A stretch of 52,157 nt of DNA from Longimicrobiales bacterium (GTDB taxonomy: Bacteria; Gemmatimonadota; Gemmatimonadetes; Longimicrobiales; Gaopeijiaceae): positions 1 to 52,157 of the forward strand of contig JANQRP010000036.1 of assembly GCA_028284495.1 (NCBI GenBank), in the 5' to 3' direction. The position numbers and the translations under genes are program-made. A model generated the notes under the pieces. It ran no database searches, was not told the DNA's origin, and saw only the letters and a program-made list of their open reading frames with translations. How positions within the stretch are numbered: position 1 is the stretch's first letter; every line of letters starts with the position of its first letter. Below, piece by piece: positions 32,976-42,975 of the stretch.

Positions 32976-34691
32976 TCAGGGAAGCAGAACCGCGTCGATG
33001 ACGTGGATCACGCCGTTCTTTGCGGGCACGTCCGTGACGAGCACGTTCACCGTGTTGTTCACACCTTCGATCGAGATCGATCCGTCGCCGGCGATCCGCA
33101 CGGTGATGTTCTGGCCCTCCGCCGTCGCGACCACCTGGCCGTCGCTCAGCGCCGCCGACTCCGCCGTCAGTCCGAGGACGTGGTAGAGCAGGATATCGGC
33201 GAGCACGCCGACGTCGGTCGGAAGCGGTGAGGCATCCGTGAAGGCCTGGTTGGTCGGGGCGAAGACGGTGAACCCGGCCCCGGCGTTGTCACCGCGCAGC
33301 GTCCCCTCGAGGCCCGCCGTCTGCACGGCACCGACCAGCGAGTCGAAGCCGTACAGCACGGCCTGATCGACGATGTCGAGGCTGCCGATCAGCACCTCGT
33401 CGATGAGGTGGATCACGCCGTTCTCGACCTCGATGTCCGTCGCAATGATGTCGACGCCGTCTACCTTCGGGCCACCGTCCAGGTCGATCGTCACGCTCGT
33501 GCCCTCGACCGTCGGGACGGAGGCGTCGTCCACGAGATCTGCCGCGCGTACCTCGCCCGCCAGCACGTGAAACGTCAGGACCTTCTGGAGGATCGAGATG
33601 TTGGCCGGATCCAGGAGACGCCCCAGGACGTCGGCCGGAAGAGCCGCGAATGCGTCGTTCGTCGGCGCGAACACCGTGAAGGGACCATCTCCGGAGAGCG
33701 TGCCGACGAGATCGCCGGCCACGACGGCGTCTACGAGCGTCTGGGTGAGCGGGGTGGCGATCGCCCGCTCGACGACGTTCAGGTGATCGGTGATCGCCGC
33801 GTCGATCAGATGGACGATGCCGTTCCCGACCCGGATGTCGGTCGCGACGATGTCGATGCCGTTCACCTTCGGGCCGCCGTCGAGGTCGATCTCGAGGGTC
33901 GAGCCCTCGACCGAGGTGGCCGTCTGTCCGTCCACGAGATCGGCGGCGGCGATCTCCGCTCCGGAGATCACGTGGTTGGTGAGGACCTTCGACAGAACAG
34001 CCTCGTTCGCCGGATCGAGCAGCGCGTCCAGATCGAGCGCATCGAACCCGGAGTTCACGGGCGCGAAGATCGTGAAGGGCCCGTCGCCCCTGAGCGTCTC
34101 GACGAGACCGGCGGCTCCGACCGCGGCGGCGAGGGTCGAGAGATCCGGCGTCACGCTCGCGCGCTCCACCGCATCGAGCCCCCGGGTCAGCACACCGTCG
34201 ATCAGGTGGACGACGCCGTTGATCGCAGGGACGTCGGCGGTCACGACGGTCGCGCCGTCGACGGTTACCCCGCCGACCGTCCCGACGGTGATCTGTCCGC
34301 CCTCGAGCGTTGTGAGCTGCTGACCGTCCGTGAGGTCCGCCGCGCCGAACTCGCCCGCGACGACGTGATACGTCAGCAGGCTCGCGAGGGCGTCCGAGTT
34401 CGCGGGGTCGAGCAGTGCGTCCACCGTTCCCTGGCCGAGCGCGTCGAACGCGCTGTTCAGCGGCGCGAAGACGGTGAAGGGTCCGTCGCCCTCGAGTGTC
34501 TGGACGAGACCGGCCTCGGTGAGCGCGGCCAGGAGTGTCGACAGTTCCGCGGTGCTCAGAGCGAGACCCGCGATGGTGGGATCGTCTGGGACGATCGGGT
34601 CGTCGTCGCCGCACGCGGCGGCGCCCAGCACGAGGGTGAGGCCGAGCGCGAGCGTTGCACCGCGCCGCAGGAGGGGGTTCAGGAAGGCCAT
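32976..34691 (-). CDS. Four-domain fasciclin (FAS1) lipoprotein
   Basis: A 571-aa lipoprotein (LALGLTLVLGAAAC, C27) with four tandem FAS1 domains at about 45-170, 176-300, 305-433 and 440-571. Each has the H1 box (TVFAPLNSAFDAL, TIFAPVNSGFDAL, TVFAPTNDAFAAL, TVFAPTNQAFTDA), a YH or FHV core motif and the H2 box ending HLIDGVL, HLIDAAI, HLIDEVL, HVIDAVL. FAS1 domains mediate adhesion or ligand binding at cell surfaces. Its promoter region (34735-34767) shares a long bipartite motif with that of the ECF sigma gene at 38546-39208, so it is probably a target of that sigma factor. The DNA of the repeats is itself partly repetitive. Confidence 0.93.
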   Translation of the reverse strand: MAFLNPLLRRGATLALGLTLVLGAAACGDDDPIVPDDPTIAGLALSTAELSTLLAALTEAGLVQTLEGDGPFTVFAPLNSAFDALGQGTVDALLDPANSDALASLLTYHVVAGEFGAADLTDGQQLTTLEGGQITVGTVGGVTVDGATVVTADVPAINGVVHLIDGVLTRGLDAVERASVTPDLSTLAAAVGAAGLVETLRGDGPFTIFAPVNSGFDALDLDALLDPANEAVLSKVLTNHVISGAEIAAADLVDGQTATSVEGSTLEIDLDGGPKVNGIDIVATDIRVGNGIVHLIDAAITDHLNVVERAIATPLTQTLVDAVVAGDLVGTLSGDGPFTVFAPTNDAFAALPADVLGRLLDPANISILQKVLTFHVLAGEVRAADLVDDASVPTVEGTSVTIDLDGGPKVDGVDIIATDIEVENGVIHLIDEVLIGSLDIVDQAVLYGFDSLVGAVQTAGLEGTLRGDNAGAGFTVFAPTNQAFTDASPLPTDVGVLADILLYHVLGLTAESAALSDGQVVATAEGQNITVRIAGDGSISIEGVNNTVNVLVTDVPAKNGVIHVIDAVLLP

Positions 34692-34734
34692 CGATATCTC
34701 TCACGGTCAGGAGGAGTGTCGGTATTCACTCCCC

Positions 34735-34767
34735 GTAACCGCGAGCCGGTACGGATGACTACCCGGC
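34735..34767 (-). promoter_or_regulatory. Putative ECF sigma promoter of the fasciclin gene
   Basis: Minus strand: GCCGGGTAGTCATC (34754-34767), 8-bp spacer, CTCGCGGTTAC (34735-34745), 43 bp before the fasciclin ATG. The same two blocks with the same 8-bp spacer precede the ECF sigma gene (39228-39260), differing at one base of the downstream block. The spacers differ, so this is conserved signal rather than duplicated DNA. Confidence 0.75.
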
Positions 34768-34783
34768 CCGATCCAGGACCCGA

Positions 34784-37600
34784 TCAGGGTGTGAGGCGAA
34801 CCCAGAGAAGCGGCGTGATGCCCGGAAGGCGCCGCGGGACCGAAGCGTAGAGGTCTCCCTCGGCCGCGGCCGTCCTCTGCAGCGATCGATCGAGGACGTT
34901 GTCGCGATCGAGCACGTTGCGCACCTCGAGGCCGATGTCGACCCGCACGCCGCCGACGCCGCCACGCCACCCCGCTCCGACGTCGACCTGAAGGAGCGCG
35001 GGAAGTCGATCCGACTCGGGCAGTCCGACGGTGGGCCCACCGAAGTCGTGCAGGGTCAGGAAGTCGTAATAGGCGCGCCGCAGGCCCCAGCTCCGCCCCC
35101 AGATGCCGGCACCCTCGGCGCGAACACGGAAGCCCGCACCGAGGTCCAGTTCGGAGCCCAGGGTCAGACGATGCGGCTCGAGCCACGGCACGGGCTGGGC
35201 TTCGCCCTCGAAGCGCGACGGGAAGGTCCGCTCGGAGGCGGTGAAGTCGTACGCGAGCCGGGTGCGCGCGTGCTCCGTGGCGTGCTCGAACCTCACCCCG
35301 AACCCGGTCGCCGATCCATCCGCCGTCCCGATGAACTCCGCCTGTGAGACGTCCGCGATCGGCGCCCCGTCGTGGAGCACCAGAGCGGCGTAGTCCAGGC
35401 TCAGGATCCGATCGAGCGCCTTGTGGTAGGCTTCGCCGCGGACCTCCAGGTCGGGCGTCGGGCGCCACACCGCCTCCGCGCTCACGTGGTACGAGCGCAT
35501 CGGCGCCACGCTGGTGTCGGGGGGCATCCAGAACTGCACGGCGGGGACCAGCGCGCTCGGGCCGACCCGCGACACCTCGTAGCGATGCAGAAACTGGTGG
35601 TAGACGCCGGTCGCCACGCGCAGCGACCATCCGCCGTATCCGGCTTCGGGGTCGTCGTAGCGGACGGCCAGGCGCGGCTCGAGAAACGCCTCGCCGTCGC
35701 GCCCGCTCAGCCAGGTGGCGCGCAGGCCGCCCTCGATCCGCCACCGTGTGCCGAGGTCCACGCGGTCCTGAAGCCATCCCGAGAAGCGCGTCTGTCGAAG
35801 CGAGCTCTCGAGCCGGCGGAAGTAGGGGTCGTCGAGGTGCACGCGCGAGGAGGTCCACGCCACGTCCATCCCGGCGGCGAGAAGGTGCCCACCGCCGGGC
35901 GAGTAGTCGGCGGATGCCGAGGCGCCCCACTCGGTGATCCCGTTGCCGTCGCTGCCGGGCGCACCGGTCGAGAGCGCTCCCCGGAGTTCGCGCTCGAGCG
36001 CGGCCAGATCGGCGGCGACGGTCGAGGGTTCGGCCGGCTGCACGTCGGCGTAGGAGTACGTCTGATCGAGCGAATACCTGCTTCCCCTTGCCGCGAGGGA
36101 AACCGAGCCTCGATCGCCCACCAGCGTGTGCAGACCGATCTGCCCCGCGACGTTCGACCAGTCGTAGCGATCGACGGACAACACGGCTCGATCGAGCGTG
36201 TCGGATCCGGGGAAGCGCCCCGCCGCGAACAACTCCGTACCCACCGCGTTTCGACCGCGATAGAGCGACGCCTCGATCCGGCGGAAGGCCCCCAGCGGGA
36301 CGTCGGCGCGGACGTGGACGTCCGAGAACGACAGGTCGGATCCGTGCCGGTGCGGGTCGTATTCGAGTCCGTCCGCGAGCGCGCCGACCCCCGGACCGAG
36401 TGTGCGGGCGAGCACGGGATCGGGCTGGTTCCAGTCCTGCAGGAGGCCGTCGAGGACGGGCTCCCTCCAGAGGTCCCAGATGCTGGTGCGGCCGGCCACC
36501 AGGAGGCTGCCCGGCGAGCCGCTCCCGGGCAGCGGGAGGAGTACGCTGCCCTCGACATCGTAGGGTCCGATCCGCGTCTCGACCTCGGAAATCGGCGCGT
36601 CAACGCCGGCGCCCTGCTCGATGTCCACCACTCCGCCGACGAAGCTTCCCTCGCTCACGCCGAAGCCCGCCTTGTGGATGCGCACGCGATCGACGGCGAG
36701 CGAGCTGAAGGCAGGGCGAAGGCCGCCGAGCGACACCGGCTCGAACACGGGCACACCGTCCAGCCGAACGATGTACTCGCCGGCTGCGCTGCCCTGGATC
36801 CGGAGTTCGGAACCAAGCGGAGCTCTCGACACGCCAAGGCTCCCATGAGGGGCGTCGAGCACGCCGTCCGACATCGGCGCCCCGACCTCGGCGTCGGACC
36901 AGACCGCCTCACCCAGCTCGTCGTCGGAGAGCCGGGCGCCGAGGCCCGACACCACGATGGGATCGAGCACGATGGCGCTGGGAACGAGCAGGATGCGAGC
37001 CCGGCGCGTATCTCCAGCGGAGAGCGAGACGCGAGTCCGCGTGGGCCGATACCCGAGGCTCGTGGCAACCACCTCGATGTCTCCCGGCGCGAGTCCGGCG
37101 ATGGTGAAGACCCCCGATGCGTCCGCGGAGGCTCGGGTCGTGCGCGCGGCCGTCTCGATCTCGGCGAAGGGAACGGGACGCCCGGATCGAACGTCGATCA
37201 CGATGCCGGTGAGGCTCGCCGCCGCCGGAAGCCCTTCCGGCCCCGCGATGACCACATAGGTACCGGACGACGTGCGGTAGTAGTCGAGCGACGCCCCGGA
37301 GACCACGCAGCGAAGGAGATCCTCGGCGGAGACGCCCTCGGCCCGACACACCGTCGAACGTCCGCGTACCACGTCCGCGTCGTACAGGAGATCGATCCCG
37401 GTGCGCTCGACCAGCTGGGCGAGCGCGTCCTCTACCGACACGTCGCGCAGGGAGATCGAGTAGCGACCCAGCTCCTGCGCGGGAAGCGCGCCGGCGACGA
37501 GGAGAGTCGAGGCGATCACCCGGAACAGCGCTGCGCCGACTCGACCCACGGCCCCCACTCGCCCACGGGATGCCCCGGGTGCCCGGGATCGACATCTCAT
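34784..37600 (-). CDS. TonB-dependent receptor with STN signalling domain
   Basis: A 938-aa outer-membrane receptor. The signal peptide is at about 20-42 (ALFRVIASTLLVAGALPAQ). The STN (secretin/TonB short N-terminal) domain, at about 44-97, contains YSISLRDVSVEDALAQLVER, TGIDLLYDADVV, VCRAEGVSAEDLLRCVVSGA. A carboxypeptidase-like repeat is at about 108-190, a plug at about 200-320 (GSELRIQGSAAGEYIVRLDG, VRIHKAGFGVSEGSFVGGVV), then the barrel. ATG 37600 overlaps the FecR stop by 4 bp (ATGA). The STN domain plus adjacent FecR and sigma genes make it a cell-surface signalling receptor. The inducing ligand is unknown. The frame upstream of 37600 is a shadow of fecR. Confidence 0.9.
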   Translation of the reverse strand: MRCRSRAPGASRGRVGAVGRVGAALFRVIASTLLVAGALPAQELGRYSISLRDVSVEDALAQLVERTGIDLLYDADVVRGRSTVCRAEGVSAEDLLRCVVSGASLDYYRTSSGTYVVIAGPEGLPAAASLTGIVIDVRSGRPVPFAEIETAARTTRASADASGVFTIAGLAPGDIEVVATSLGYRPTRTRVSLSAGDTRRARILLVPSAIVLDPIVVSGLGARLSDDELGEAVWSDAEVGAPMSDGVLDAPHGSLGVSRAPLGSELRIQGSAAGEYIVRLDGVPVFEPVSLGGLRPAFSSLAVDRVRIHKAGFGVSEGSFVGGVVDIEQGAGVDAPISEVETRIGPYDVEGSVLLPLPGSGSPGSLLVAGRTSIWDLWREPVLDGLLQDWNQPDPVLARTLGPGVGALADGLEYDPHRHGSDLSFSDVHVRADVPLGAFRRIEASLYRGRNAVGTELFAAGRFPGSDTLDRAVLSVDRYDWSNVAGQIGLHTLVGDRGSVSLAARGSRYSLDQTYSYADVQPAEPSTVAADLAALERELRGALSTGAPGSDGNGITEWGASASADYSPGGGHLLAAGMDVAWTSSRVHLDDPYFRRLESSLRQTRFSGWLQDRVDLGTRWRIEGGLRATWLSGRDGEAFLEPRLAVRYDDPEAGYGGWSLRVATGVYHQFLHRYEVSRVGPSALVPAVQFWMPPDTSVAPMRSYHVSAEAVWRPTPDLEVRGEAYHKALDRILSLDYAALVLHDGAPIADVSQAEFIGTADGSATGFGVRFEHATEHARTRLAYDFTASERTFPSRFEGEAQPVPWLEPHRLTLGSELDLGAGFRVRAEGAGIWGRSWGLRRAYYDFLTLHDFGGPTVGLPESDRLPALLQVDVGAGWRGGVGGVRVDIGLEVRNVLDRDNVLDRSLQRTAAAEGDLYASVPRRLPGITPLLWVRLTP

Positions 37601-38544
37601 CGCGGAGTCCCGAGCTCCCACCGGCCGGGGGCGACCTCGCGATACTGGAGGCCGGCGAGCGTGGCGAGGTCCGCGAGCACGCGCTCGAGCTCGACCCCCT
37701 CGCTCAGGTAGTACGTCACCGGTCGACTGCGGGCTCCCTCGTCTTCGACCGTGACATCCACGCCGAAGATCCGGCCCGCGTCCGCGAGCACGTACTCCAG
37801 CGGCCGATCCACCGCGACGAACGCTCCATCGCGCCACGCCCCGAGGTGATCCGTCTCTCCCTCGAGTCGAAGGGCCACGCCGTCCGGACCGACCCGGGCC
37901 GCTTCACCCGCGCCCAGAACGACGCTCGTGGAGGCTTCGCCAACGCGGGGCGACACCTCGACGCGTCCCTCCATCACCACGATCGAGACGCCCTCCGAGC
38001 GCGGGCTCGTCGCGCGCACGGAGAAGCGCGTCCCGAGCACACGGATTCGGGCCACGGGGGTCTCGACGGTGAACGGACGCCCGTCGGTCGCGACATCGAA
38101 GTAGGCTTCGCCGTCGAGCTCCACCACGCGACCCGGCCTGTTGACCCCGGGTACCCATGCGAAGCCGCGCGCGTGGCGAATCGATGATCCCGCGTTCAGC
38201 TCCGCAGCCGAGCCGTCCGGCAGCGCCACGGAGACGCGCTCACCCGGGGCGGTGGAGACACGGACCGGAGCCGTCGTCCACAACGCCCCGGCACCGATCG
38301 CGAGCAGAGCGACGGCCGCGGCCACCCGGCCCGTGGCGCGTGGTCGAGCGGGCCGCGCCGGGACACCCGGCGCTGGGGCATCCAGACGAGCACGGAGCTC
38401 CGTCCACGCCGCGTCGACGTCGGGGGCCGCCCCGCGCGTGGCGACCGGGAGGGCGTCGATCTCGCCGCGAAGCTCTGTGAACTCGTCGAGGTCGGCGACG
38501 GAGGGGTGAAGCTCCATGGGATCTTCGGGTTCGTGGTCGTTCAT
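37597..38544 (-). CDS. FecR-family anti-sigma factor/regulator
   Basis: A 315-aa single-pass inner-membrane protein that conveys the receptor signal to the sigma factor. The cytoplasmic sigma-binding region is at about 1-72, the transmembrane helix at about 73-90 (VAAAVALLAIGAGALWTTAP), and the periplasmic FecR domain at about 95-200 (GERVSVALPDGSAAELNAGS, RVVELDGEAYFDVATDGRPF, ARIRVLGTRFSVRAT). The C-terminal STN-like/DUF4974 domain is at about 235-310 (LEYVLADAGRIFGVDVTVED, ERVLADLATLAGLQYREV). It lies 1 bp after the sigma gene and overlaps the receptor gene by 4 bp. Start is ATG 38544. Confidence 0.93.
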   Translation of the reverse strand: MNDHEPEDPMELHPSVADLDEFTELRGEIDALPVATRGAAPDVDAAWTELRARLDAPAPGVPARPARPRATGRVAAAVALLAIGAGALWTTAPVRVSTAPGERVSVALPDGSAAELNAGSSIRHARGFAWVPGVNRPGRVVELDGEAYFDVATDGRPFTVETPVARIRVLGTRFSVRATSPRSEGVSIVVMEGRVEVSPRVGEASTSVVLGAGEAARVGPDGVALRLEGETDHLGAWRDGAFVAVDRPLEYVLADAGRIFGVDVTVEDEGARSRPVTYYLSEGVELERVLADLATLAGLQYREVAPGRWELGTPR

Positions 38545-38545
38545 G

Positions 38546-39208
38546 TCAGTCGATCGCCTCCGGAGCGTACTCGGCCAGCGCGGTCCGCAGCGTCCGGAGC
38601 GCTCGGACCAGATGGTTGTTCACGGTTCGCGGGGAACAGCCCATGAGCGAGGCCGCCTCCGCGTGATCGCATCCGTGGAACCGGGTCAGGGAAAGCGCCT
38701 CCCTCTGGCGCTCCGGGAGGGCGTCGATCCACTTCATGAGTCGGCTCTGGAGTTCGGAACGCGCGAGCGCCTGATCCGGTCGCGCCGGGGCGATCCCGAG
38801 CGTCGACGTGTCGCCGCCGTGCGTATCGCGCAGCTTGGCCTGCGTTCGGGCGTTGCGCAGGCGGTTCAGGGCGAGGTTCCGGGCGGTCTGGTGCAGCCAC
38901 CCCTCGATGGAGCGGGTCGGATCGATCTCGTCCCGCCTCTCCCACAGGCGAACGAAGCTTTCCTGCACCACATCGTGGGCGGCCGGGATGTCGCCGCCGA
39001 GCAGCCGCGTCGTCGTCGCGAGCAGTGGCTCGCGCGTGGTTCGGAAGAGGGACTCGAACGCCTCGACGTCCCCGTCCCGAATGCGCCTGGCGCGGACGGC
39101 GAGCAGGTCGACCGCCTCGGTCGTGCCACGGACTGCCTCCAGCGCGAGGTCCGGGCGCGGGTGCTCGTCGGACATTGAGGGAATGGGCAGGGCGTTCATG
39201 TGGTTCAC
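38546..39208 (-). CDS. ECF-type RNA polymerase sigma factor
   Basis: A 220-aa extracytoplasmic-function sigma factor. Region 2 is FESLFRTTREPLLATTTRLL, GGDIPAAHDVVQESFVRLWE, with WLHQTARNLALNRLRNA. Region 4 is LPERQREALSLTRFHGCDHA and EAASLMGCSPRTVNNHLVRA. It heads the sigma-fecR-receptor operon. The ATG at 39208 is used; ATGs at 39199 and 39175 are possible, and none has an obvious ribosome-binding site. The promoter-like motif at 39228-39260, shared with the fasciclin gene, suggests autoregulation. Confidence 0.92.
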   Translation of the reverse strand: MNHMNALPIPSMSDEHPRPDLALEAVRGTTEAVDLLAVRARRIRDGDVEAFESLFRTTREPLLATTTRLLGGDIPAAHDVVQESFVRLWERRDEIDPTRSIEGWLHQTARNLALNRLRNARTQAKLRDTHGGDTSTLGIAPARPDQALARSELQSRLMKWIDALPERQREALSLTRFHGCDHAEAASLMGCSPRTVNNHLVRALRTLRTALAEYAPEAID

Positions 39209-39227
39209 GATCTCGGGTCCGGTACAG

Positions 39228-39260
39228 GTACCCGCGAGTGCGCCTCGATGACTACCCGGC
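39228..39260 (-). promoter_or_regulatory. Putative autoregulatory ECF promoter
   Basis: Minus strand: GCCGGGTAGTCATC (39247-39260), 8-bp spacer, CTCGCGGGTAC (39228-39238), 19 bp before the sigma-factor ATG. It matches the element before the fasciclin gene in 24 of 25 conserved positions. Confidence 0.75.
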
Positions 39261-39266
39261 TCCGCC

Positions 39267-40847
<1,581 letters not shown>

Positions 40848-40909
40848 GGACGGTGGGCCGGAGGGACGGATCGGTGGCCCACGGTGCGGGACGGCCGCAT
40901 ACCGGGCAA

Positions 40910-40941
40910 CTCCGGCGCTTCGTGCCTCCGGCGCTTCGTCC
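40910..40941. repeat. 16-bp tandem repeat, two copies
   Basis: CTCCGGCGCTTCGTGC (40910-40925) is followed directly by CTCCGGCGCTTCGTCC (40926-40941) and a partial third CTCCG. It lies between the cytochrome c and AbgT genes. No role is evident. Confidence 0.7.
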
Positions 40942-40970
40942 CTCCGCCGCGCGTGTGGGGACGCCCGGGG

Positions 40971-41447
40971 CTACCTGCTCCGGAGATCCTCGCGGATGAA
41001 GTGCGCGACCGCGTCGATGTCCCTGAGCTTCAGGCCGTAGAAGCCCCAGTGCGGCATGCCCTCGGCCGTTCCGGTGAAGACCTGTCGGCGGAGGCCTTCA
41101 TGGTCGTCCGCGAACCGCCAGTCGTCGGTCAGAAAGCTGGGCGGACGGATCGTGTCACCCCGCTGGACCGCCCCGCCGTCGCCGGCTCCTTCCCGTCCGT
41201 GGCACTTCAGGCAGCTGTAGTTCCACACCGTCGAGCCACGCGAGATGGCCGAGTCGGGCGATGCCCACGAGATCGTGTCGAAGGCGGCCAGCGAGTACAT
41301 GGACTCCGCGAGCATCACGGAGTCGGCGTGCGCCGCGATGCGGGCCTCCTCGGCGGCCGCGGCGCGTTCGGCCTCGTCGGGCCCGCAGGAGCCTGCGACG
41401 AGGACGACGAATGCGGCGAACAGGGCGATCGGGAATGCGCGGTGCAT
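40971..41447 (-). CDS. Monohaem cytochrome c lipoprotein
   Basis: A 158-aa membrane-anchored c-type cytochrome. The lipobox is FAAFVVLVAGSC with C21. A charged helical linker (AERAAAAEEARIAAHADSV) leads to a class I cytochrome domain with haem motif SCLKCHG (C79, C82, H83) and probable axial methionine M131 in GTAEGMPHWG. The domain ends DIDAVAHFIREDLRSR. It probably accepts electrons in the periplasm; a partner such as the PQQ protein 25 kb away is speculation. The ATG at 41447 is chosen from the signal peptide. Confidence 0.9.
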   Translation of the reverse strand: MHRAFPIALFAAFVVLVAGSCGPDEAERAAAAEEARIAAHADSVMLAESMYSLAAFDTISWASPDSAISRGSTVWNYSCLKCHGREGAGDGGAVQRGDTIRPPSFLTDDWRFADDHEGLRRQVFTGTAEGMPHWGFYGLKLRDIDAVAHFIREDLRSR

Positions 41448-41555
41448 GGCGGGCCTCCGGGTTCGGGACATGTCCACAGTGCGCGTCGAGCGTCGCGCGC
41501 GCTGAGGGGACCTTGTCGATTCCCCGTGTGGGGGGATCTCCCAATCGGGGACGGG

Positions 41556-42860
41556 TCAGTTCCCGGGTGCCGCGCCGTCGCGGCCACCTTCATCGCCCGC
41601 ACGGTCCCGCCGGATCGAGCCCTCGACATCGATCTCGACGAGCCTCAGCGCGACGGCCGTCTCGACGTCGAGTGTGTCCTTCTGAACGCCGAGCAGCAGG
41701 TCGCCCCGGACAGCCTCCAGCTCGAATCGCTGCGGAAGTCGGACGACGCCGACCAGCGCTCCGTCCGCGGCCCACACGAGCCAGCGCTGCCAGCCCTGTC
41801 CCGGGTACTCCACGACCCAGGTTCGACCTCGGTCGTCGGACAGGATGCGCGGGGGGCCTCCCACGTTTCGTGAGGCCCCGAGCGAGGGCAGCGAGTCGGG
41901 CAGGCCCACCCGCTCCAGCGCGCGGACGTCCGATGGGGAGCGTCCCTGCGACTCGGCCGCGGCCACGGCGGACCTCCGCCAGCTGCGCTGCATCTGATCC
42001 GTGAGCGGCCTCGCCGGAGTGTCCACCCGGAAGATGGCTCGGAGAGCGCCACCCGTCTCCCAGACCTCGAGTTCGTACCGCGGCCCGGCGTACCGCGCGA
42101 CGTATCGGCCGCTGGGCGCGGCGTGCGGGAAGGCCGAGAAGTACTCCGGCCGATTCGTGCCGCCCGGCTCCAGGGACACCGGGAACCGCCGCTGCCCCGG
42201 TACCGCTTCGAGACGCCGCACCGGCTCGCCGTCACGATCGAAGAGGACGTAGGTCGATTCCGTCTCCCGGCCCCGTCCCGTGTGAGCCAGCAGGTACCCC
42301 GGCTCCACGAATCCGTCGTACGAGCCCGCGAACCCCCACGGCGTGTTCTGGAGCCGGACCATCCGGACGAAGGTGCCGTTCGTGTCGAACCAGCTCACCC
42401 GACTCCATCGGGAGTCCCACACGATCAGGCTGTCTCCGTCGATCACGATGTCGTTCATCGCGCCGAACTCGCCCGGGCCCTGGCCGGGAAAGCCGATCGA
42501 GCCGAGAAACCGGCCCTGGAGGTCGTAGCGACGGAGGCGCGTCATCGCCATCTCGCCGAGCAGGAACGTCGAGTCCGAGTCGAACGCCATCGACGCGATC
42601 CGATGGAACGGCTCCAGGCCGCCTTCCGTTCCGTCGACCACGATCAGGGGGATCGAAGCAACGGCCCAGTTCTCCCGGTCGAGGAGGTGGCGAGGCGACG
42701 TGACGATTCGGACGCCAGCGGAGTCGGTCACGACCGGTTCCGGAGGCGCGGCCCGCATCGAGCCCGGGTCCGATCCGTCGAGCATCACCCGCCCGGATCC
42801 CGTCTCCGATCCACACGCCGCGACCAGCGCGAGCACACCCGCGCTCAGCGTCCGCCCCAT
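41556..42860 (-). CDS. Six-bladed beta-propeller lipoprotein
   Basis: A 434-aa lipoprotein: MGRTLSAGVLALVAAC gives a lipobox at C16, and GGAGGAGG lies 5-7 bp before ATG 42860. Family features include VVTDSAGVRIVTSPRHLLDR, IASMAFDSDSTFLLGEMAMT, GFPGQGPGEFGAMNDIVIDG and a late WLVWAADGALVGVVRLPQRF. It is closest in wording to the paralogue at 8222-9547 (both have DGTEGGLEPFHRIASM/DGSEGGGQPLHAVGAL at the same place). It sits 115 bp downstream of ADOP permease 2 on the same strand. Confidence 0.82.
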   Translation of the reverse strand: MGRTLSAGVLALVAACGSETGSGRVMLDGSDPGSMRAAPPEPVVTDSAGVRIVTSPRHLLDRENWAVASIPLIVVDGTEGGLEPFHRIASMAFDSDSTFLLGEMAMTRLRRYDLQGRFLGSIGFPGQGPGEFGAMNDIVIDGDSLIVWDSRWSRVSWFDTNGTFVRMVRLQNTPWGFAGSYDGFVEPGYLLAHTGRGRETESTYVLFDRDGEPVRRLEAVPGQRRFPVSLEPGGTNRPEYFSAFPHAAPSGRYVARYAGPRYELEVWETGGALRAIFRVDTPARPLTDQMQRSWRRSAVAAAESQGRSPSDVRALERVGLPDSLPSLGASRNVGGPPRILSDDRGRTWVVEYPGQGWQRWLVWAADGALVGVVRLPQRFELEAVRGDLLLGVQKDTLDVETAVALRLVEIDVEGSIRRDRAGDEGGRDGAAPGN

Positions 42861-42975
42861 TCGTCGCCTCCTCCTCCCGTCCGCCCCGTCCGTTCCACAC
42901 CCAGCCCCTCGGGCGCCGGCCCCGGCCAGGAAGGTTGCCGCAGCGCGGGCTGTCGCGCACCCCTGTCGGGCTCCG

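Noticed and set aside
33408..34850. 480-codon plus-strand frame over the fasciclin gene
   Set aside because: It is a shadow of the four FAS1 domains on the minus strand and has no independent motifs.
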